A stretch of DNA of 64,000 nucleotides from Setaria digitata (taxonomy: Eukaryota; Nematoda; Chromadorea; Rhabditida; Setariidae), in NCBI GenBank assembly GCA_003640385.1, contig RCAB01000004.1, positions 62,001 through 126,000 of the forward strand, in the 5' to 3' direction. Below the pieces are notes generated by a model. That model ran no database searches. It had not been told where the DNA came from and saw only the letters and a list, made by a program, of their open reading frames with translations. Shown here piece after piece: positions 59,417 to 64,000 of this stretch (position 1 is its first letter; each line of letters begins with the position of its first letter). Made by a program: the position numbers and the translations under genes.

Positions 59417-59731
59417 CTAAGCAAATGATTTTTCAAAAACAATTTTCGGGTGTAAACCCCAATGTTCACAAAGTCCACAGGGCATGATGATATTAAGCAT
59501 TGCAATAGAAATTCTTGTGCACTGATTCAGATCAGAATTACGAGGAAGGAATGCTGCCCAATCCTTTTCAACTTTACGTTTAGCTGCTAGACACTCGCAA
59601 AAACTTTCCATCTCAGACTTTCTGTAATCTAACAGGCCTTTCTGCTGATGCAGTAATTCGATAAATCCGGTTAACAGTCCCTTGGCAACGTTAACTTTTG
59701 TCTGTTCCCTATCGTACACATTCAGTGCAAG
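59417..59731 (-). pseudogene. Coding-like fragment, unassigned
   Basis: A 105-codon open stretch bounded upstream by an in-frame TGA. It reads like a helical Lys/Glu-rich protein: VNVAKGLLTGFIELLHQQKG, then LLDYRKSEMESFCECLAAKR. There is no in-frame ATG near its start and no good TTTCAG acceptor; the nearest AG sites lack a pyrimidine tract. The last 35 codons look less protein-like. It could be one exon of an unrecognised coiled-coil or BAR-like protein or a decayed copy. No neighbouring exons were found. Confidence 0.25.
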
Positions 59732-62700
59732 CAATGTTCAGAATAAACTTGAAAACAGTCTGTTGAAAATGATTCTGTCGTGCAGAAATATGTAATAAAT
59801 TAGAAAATACTATGAAATGATTTAGTCTGTTGTGCATAGCTTAGCATAAGTTGCACAATATAATGCAAATGATAGCGATAACTTTTAGTGATTTGAAATG
59901 GAACAGTTATGCTCCCTTCGTTTACTTGCAGTACATTTTCACTTCATAAAAATGCTTTGGATGCAGACAATTTCAACTAATCGATCTAGAATCATTAATA
60001 GCCTGTCTGCTATCAGATCACTTGGAAAATAGTAATAATCTAGAATTCCAATTCCTAAACCGTCTACTCTAAATTGACGAAATAAGTTTTAAGGAACTAT
60101 CGAAAATCAAATCACCATATAGTCAATTGGTAATATGTTTTTAGTTTTAACTAATTTCAACTCCCTAAGCTGGAAAAAACAACAATATATAGCTATATGT
60201 ACTCCAACACGCTTCTGCAACATAACTAGATTTACAACTGTGAAAATTACAGTGCAAACTTTCAGCTTTCAAAAGAATAATAATTCCAATTCAATTTTGT
60301 AAAGTTAATAACAGTAACTTCTTTTCCATTGCTTAACAAATATCATTATAAAAAGAAAGTTATTTATTAAAACACGCTACTTTTCACAAGCTGAATCAGT
60401 TTGTGATTATAACCAACAGCCATCACTTTCAGATTAAGCTGCTATGTTTTTGTAAAACCTAAATATTGTAGAATACAAATGATTTTTGTTACAAACCTCA
60501 TGTGTGTTACGGACAGGACAAAATGGATTCTCCGAATCACTGCGAGAAAGGACTTCTCCTGAATGTAATGGTGATAATAGTAACGATAATAGCAGAAATG
60601 ATGATAACAATAATTGTAGCAGTCATTTCACCAACTCATATATATCTGTTGTAAAAACTATGGCGCATTAAATAGTAAGTTCTTTTTTTATCCTTCAGTT
60701 TTTGGATGAAAAGCGTTTTTTAATCTATCTTTTGTAAATATGGAGGAGATAAGATATTTGAGAAAAAATCAGTCCAACACGAAACAGTCTTACACAGTAA
60801 CTTATGCTAAGCTATACATGACTTTTTGTGTAGGACTGCTTAATGCCTAGGTCAAGAACTGGTTAGCATATTCATTAATTGTGTCAAGATAAAAGCAGAC
60901 TTGAAAGGAATAACCGACAAATTTAAAAAGTGACATAAAATGTTCATCAGTGACTCAAGTCCAAGTCTCATACTTCTTTTAAAAGCTTCCAAATTTTTTA
61001 AATTTTCATAATTTTTTTTTAAATTTCATCTTTGCTTTTCTGATAGGAGTTTTTACTTGCACTGCTAATTTTCGCAGTTGTCCATTTATTTCTGCTTCAA
61101 CATATTTTTCGCTCAAAAATTCAGCGATTAATTCTGTGATTATGAAAGATTGTATATACTTCTTACTGTAAATGATTCATAATTTTGCATTGTAACAGGC
61201 TCAGCATGAGACCTAAGTAATGAGTGCTCGAGAGAAAAGACAAGTTTCGAGTAATGAATGCATTCGGGGACACTGATAAAGTTGTTGTTGCGGTCATTAC
61301 CGTCCACTGCCCAGGGGTCAATTCAATTATGGCACCAGTATGCCATTAGGAATGAATCTATGGCATTCAATTCAGCAAGAATAAAAAAAGAAATGTCGAA
61401 GGCCAAATGTCATCGCAGGGCAAAATCAAAGCCTTTACCGCCACACCGAACTGTTTGGCATGTTGACATTCAATGAATTATCTACCCATCATTATGATTT
61501 ATGCGTTAAAATAGTGATTACTGCGAAAAGTTGCTGATTAGCCAGGAAACACCGGAAGGAGACCGGGGGTCTTTCATGGGCAGCAGTGTATCTAATGCAC
61601 GGAAGTCTGTTTTCTCATGCTTTAAATGAATGAGTGCACGCAGAGGCATTTTTGTTGAAAAAGCAAAAAGGATAAAAGGCATGACCTCCGAGCTGCAAGG
61701 TCAATAGAACATTGGTTATGGTAGAGACAGTTGTTTGTTTATTCTAGTTGTGATGAATGAGGCTGTGCACGGAATGGGATCATCTTGCATCATTTAAGGA
61801 ATAAGTTCAAGCACCATCTCACAGTAAGTATTCCGTTTCTCGAAAAGATGATAAAGAAACCTCTGGATTGCATGACCTCTGAAATTCGGCGTACGGCACG
61901 TAACTTCTCTCGACCCCTAGCTGAATGCAAATCAGGGAGTGATCAGGAAAGCTCGAGATCCCCAAATAAGTCGCACTGCGCAGTATTATGAGAAAAACGA
62001 AGTTGCGAGCTCGCTGGTATTGTGTAAACAGAGTTCTATTGAGCCTTCTGTCCAGTTGTGCAAACATTGGGAGAGTTGCATGCTTCAGTGTCTGTGTCCC
62101 GCAGAACCCAAGAGGTCAGTCTCCATCAGAGGTTCTATTCATCTTGTCTATAGCTTCAGTTCTGAACAAAATCTCCACTGAACTCTGTTTATTGAGGAGT
62201 AATTTTTGAAGTTCGTCCCGACACCAATTAATTGCATACTTGAATCAAGTGAATACACCATGACACGTAAACTCTTAGCCCAAACGATTTTTCAGCATCG
62301 ATCCGGAAGGGTTGAGATCAAATGATTGGCATAACTTGGCTTTTGTGGACTCTTTTTTGATGTAGCAGAGCAGCCTGCTGACTAAAGAATGTGGAACTTT
62401 AAGAGGTACTTGACTGGACTGGGAATATTTGACATTTTCTAGATATTGGAGACATTAGGTAAGCTGAAGTAGTAATGATGCAAACGCGGCAGAAGCAAAG
62501 GTTCGTGCTACTTGGCATAAAAGATGCGGTAAGTGAAGAAGCGTTGAGATTGGGTTTAGCCGACAGAATGTTTTGATGTCCTGGAATTGCCATTATTATG
62601 CAGCTCGATAATTCTTAAGCCTCTTAGCGGCATTACCGTGACCTCTCCAGGAAAAGGTCAAAGCTATCAACAGCAACCTCGATCTCATCTGTCTCTGTCC

Positions 62701-63598
62701 ATTCCCTCATTCCAATGCTGCAACTAAAGAAGAATGACCCATTAAGATGTCACAGTTTTCTGATGAGGACAGTGCACAGAACACAAACACACACACATTT
62801 CGGCAATCCTAATCATTATTTCTTTCTTTGTTTTATGAATCTGATTTTTTCGAGTAAAGGAAACTTATCCGATTCTACGAACGGCCAGTGGTCAGTGACT
62901 GGCTCAGGGGGACCGAGGTGATCACGGCAAGAAGTTCAGTAGAAAGACGAGGATTCAGTGAAAGAGGAAGACGACTAGGGTCACCTTTCAGGTTCTGCCA
63001 TAACCAAACGAGATCTTCAAAGTAAACTTTTCTCCATTCTCAGTTCAGAAAAGGTCTGCTAGTGCTCTCAACAGTAACAGTGATATCTTAATATCGCATT
63101 TATCGCTTCATTTCATTTCTTTCAAATTCTAAAAGCTCAACTTCTGATTAAAGACTTCGGTCCTTGTATATTAACTGCGAATATTCAAGAAAAATTTTGA
63201 GATCTCGCACATCATAAGGTGTTCTTTCTCTTTTACAGTTTCTTTTTACTAGTTCTTTCTTGTGCTTCTTCAACGCTCAAAGCGGAAATCAATGAAACTT
63301 GCAAAGTACTCAATTTTCAATTCATTTTTTGAGATAAGACTTTATCATTTGTCTAGAAGATTGCTTGTTTGTCATTTTATTATTTACGTGGAACTGATTG
63401 TACTGAATTTCATTAGACAAGACGACTATCTTTGTGCAATAGTCTTACAATAATTAATTACCAAGTGGCAAGAAAAATAAACAATAAAAACTTATCAGAT
63501 TTCCACTTAAAGTTATGAATCGGTGATATATTTAGATTTACGTAGTGGTAGTGACAAACGTCGTAGTCAAGAGAATTCGAATTTAGGATTTAGACAGG
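59732..63598. other. Intergenic / upstream of window-end gene
   Basis: AT-rich to about 61200, then noticeably less AT-rich to about 62950, where several short frames overlap on both strands (for example 61785-61991 and 61939-62181, +). No domain is recognised. The less AT-rich part may be regulatory sequence or non-coding exons of the gene that starts at 63599. Confidence 0.4.
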
Positions 63599-64000
63599 AT
63601 GGTCGCTAAACCCAAAGTAAGTACAATGGTTTATATAATCGGGTAATTTTTATAACCTGCTGCACATAATTTAAACAAAAGAAGTAAAAAAATCCATCAT
63701 CTTTCCGGAATGTTGGGAACACTGAATGTTGCTTCCAGTACTGGAATTTTAACTATGCATGGAGAAGGGTTTTTTAGTTTTTTTTTGTTGACAGCAGTAA
63801 TTTTCGACATTTGGTTTAGTTCACAACCAATAGCGATACTCATGAAAAATGTCATTTCTGAAGTATATGAAATGTATTGGTAAATTTTTTCAAGTGAATG
63901 GGTGATTCAGCGTGCGTAGAAGTTTCTGATGCTAGCTTCACAGTGCTTCTGCTCATGCTTTTCTATTATTCCCACAGGTTTTGGTTCCGTGGTTTACGCA
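63599..64000 (+). CDS. 5' end of a gene cut by the window edge
   Basis: Exon 1 at 63599-63616 encodes MVAKPK and ends at a consensus donor AAA|GTAAGT. After a 361-base intron, the acceptor TTATTCCCACAG begins an exon at 63978 that continues in phase as VLVPWFT to the window end. Only 13 residues are visible, too few to name the protein. The strong donor and acceptor and matched phase support a real start; the short first exon fits a trans-spliced nematode gene (inference). Confidence 0.5.

Noticed and set aside
60522..60668. Short hydrophobic frame beginning MDSPNHCEKG, overlapping an Asn/Asp-rich frame
   Set aside because: It arises from a simple ATAATA/GATAAT-type repeat. Both frames are explained by the repeat, not by a gene.

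Overview
This is eukaryotic chromosomal sequence from a nematode, most likely a spirurid/filarial worm (inference). It is AT-rich. Genes are broken into many short exons with nematode-type acceptors (TTTTCAG-like), and donors often read GTTTGT or GTAAGC. Several proteins match Caenorhabditis genes by eye (HLH-15, LET-381/FoxF). No prokaryotic operon, rRNA, CRISPR array or clear transposase gene was seen. All exon models were assembled by hand from splice signals, reading phase and family motifs. Coordinates are exact where both junction phases agree.

Layout. 613-7833 (+): zinc-finger protein with one C2HC and three C2H2 fingers and polyQ tracts, split by a 4.7 kb intron. 9152-9380 (+): weak two-exon candidate. 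11489-11991 (-): hlh-15 (NHLH/HEN-type bHLH). 13413-17829 (-): complete 12-exon FLVCR-type (SLC49) transporter. 23792-26288 (+): secreted FKBP with three EF-hands and a C-terminal KDEL. 27060-35058 (-): TMEM200-family two-pass membrane protein with a 5.9 kb first intron. 40457-48957 (-): large protein with two doublecortin (DCX) domains followed by about five PLAT domains; this is the most unusual gene here. 52864-55150 (+): let-381/FoxF forkhead factor. 59417-59731 (-): unassigned coding-like fragment. 63599-64000 (+): first exons of a gene running off the window.

The genes do not form a pathway. They are separate units: developmental transcription factors (zinc finger, hlh-15, let-381), membrane proteins (FLVCR, TMEM200), an ER folding-type protein (FKBP) and a probable microtubule/ciliary scaffold (DCX-PLAT). 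FLVCR and FKBP diverge from a 6 kb intergenic region. FKBP and TMEM200 converge within 0.8 kb. DCX-PLAT and let-381 diverge from a 3.9 kb region.

Three single-N joins (14547, 33223, 54073) are each flanked by an exact direct repeat (54, 126 and 47 bp). These look like unmerged contig overlaps rather than biology, and all three fall inside introns. Other non-genic features are a 372 bp unit with 23 bp terminal inverted repeats in an FLVCR intron, a 41 bp alternating purine-pyrimidine tract, a G10 run and an AT/TAA microsatellite.
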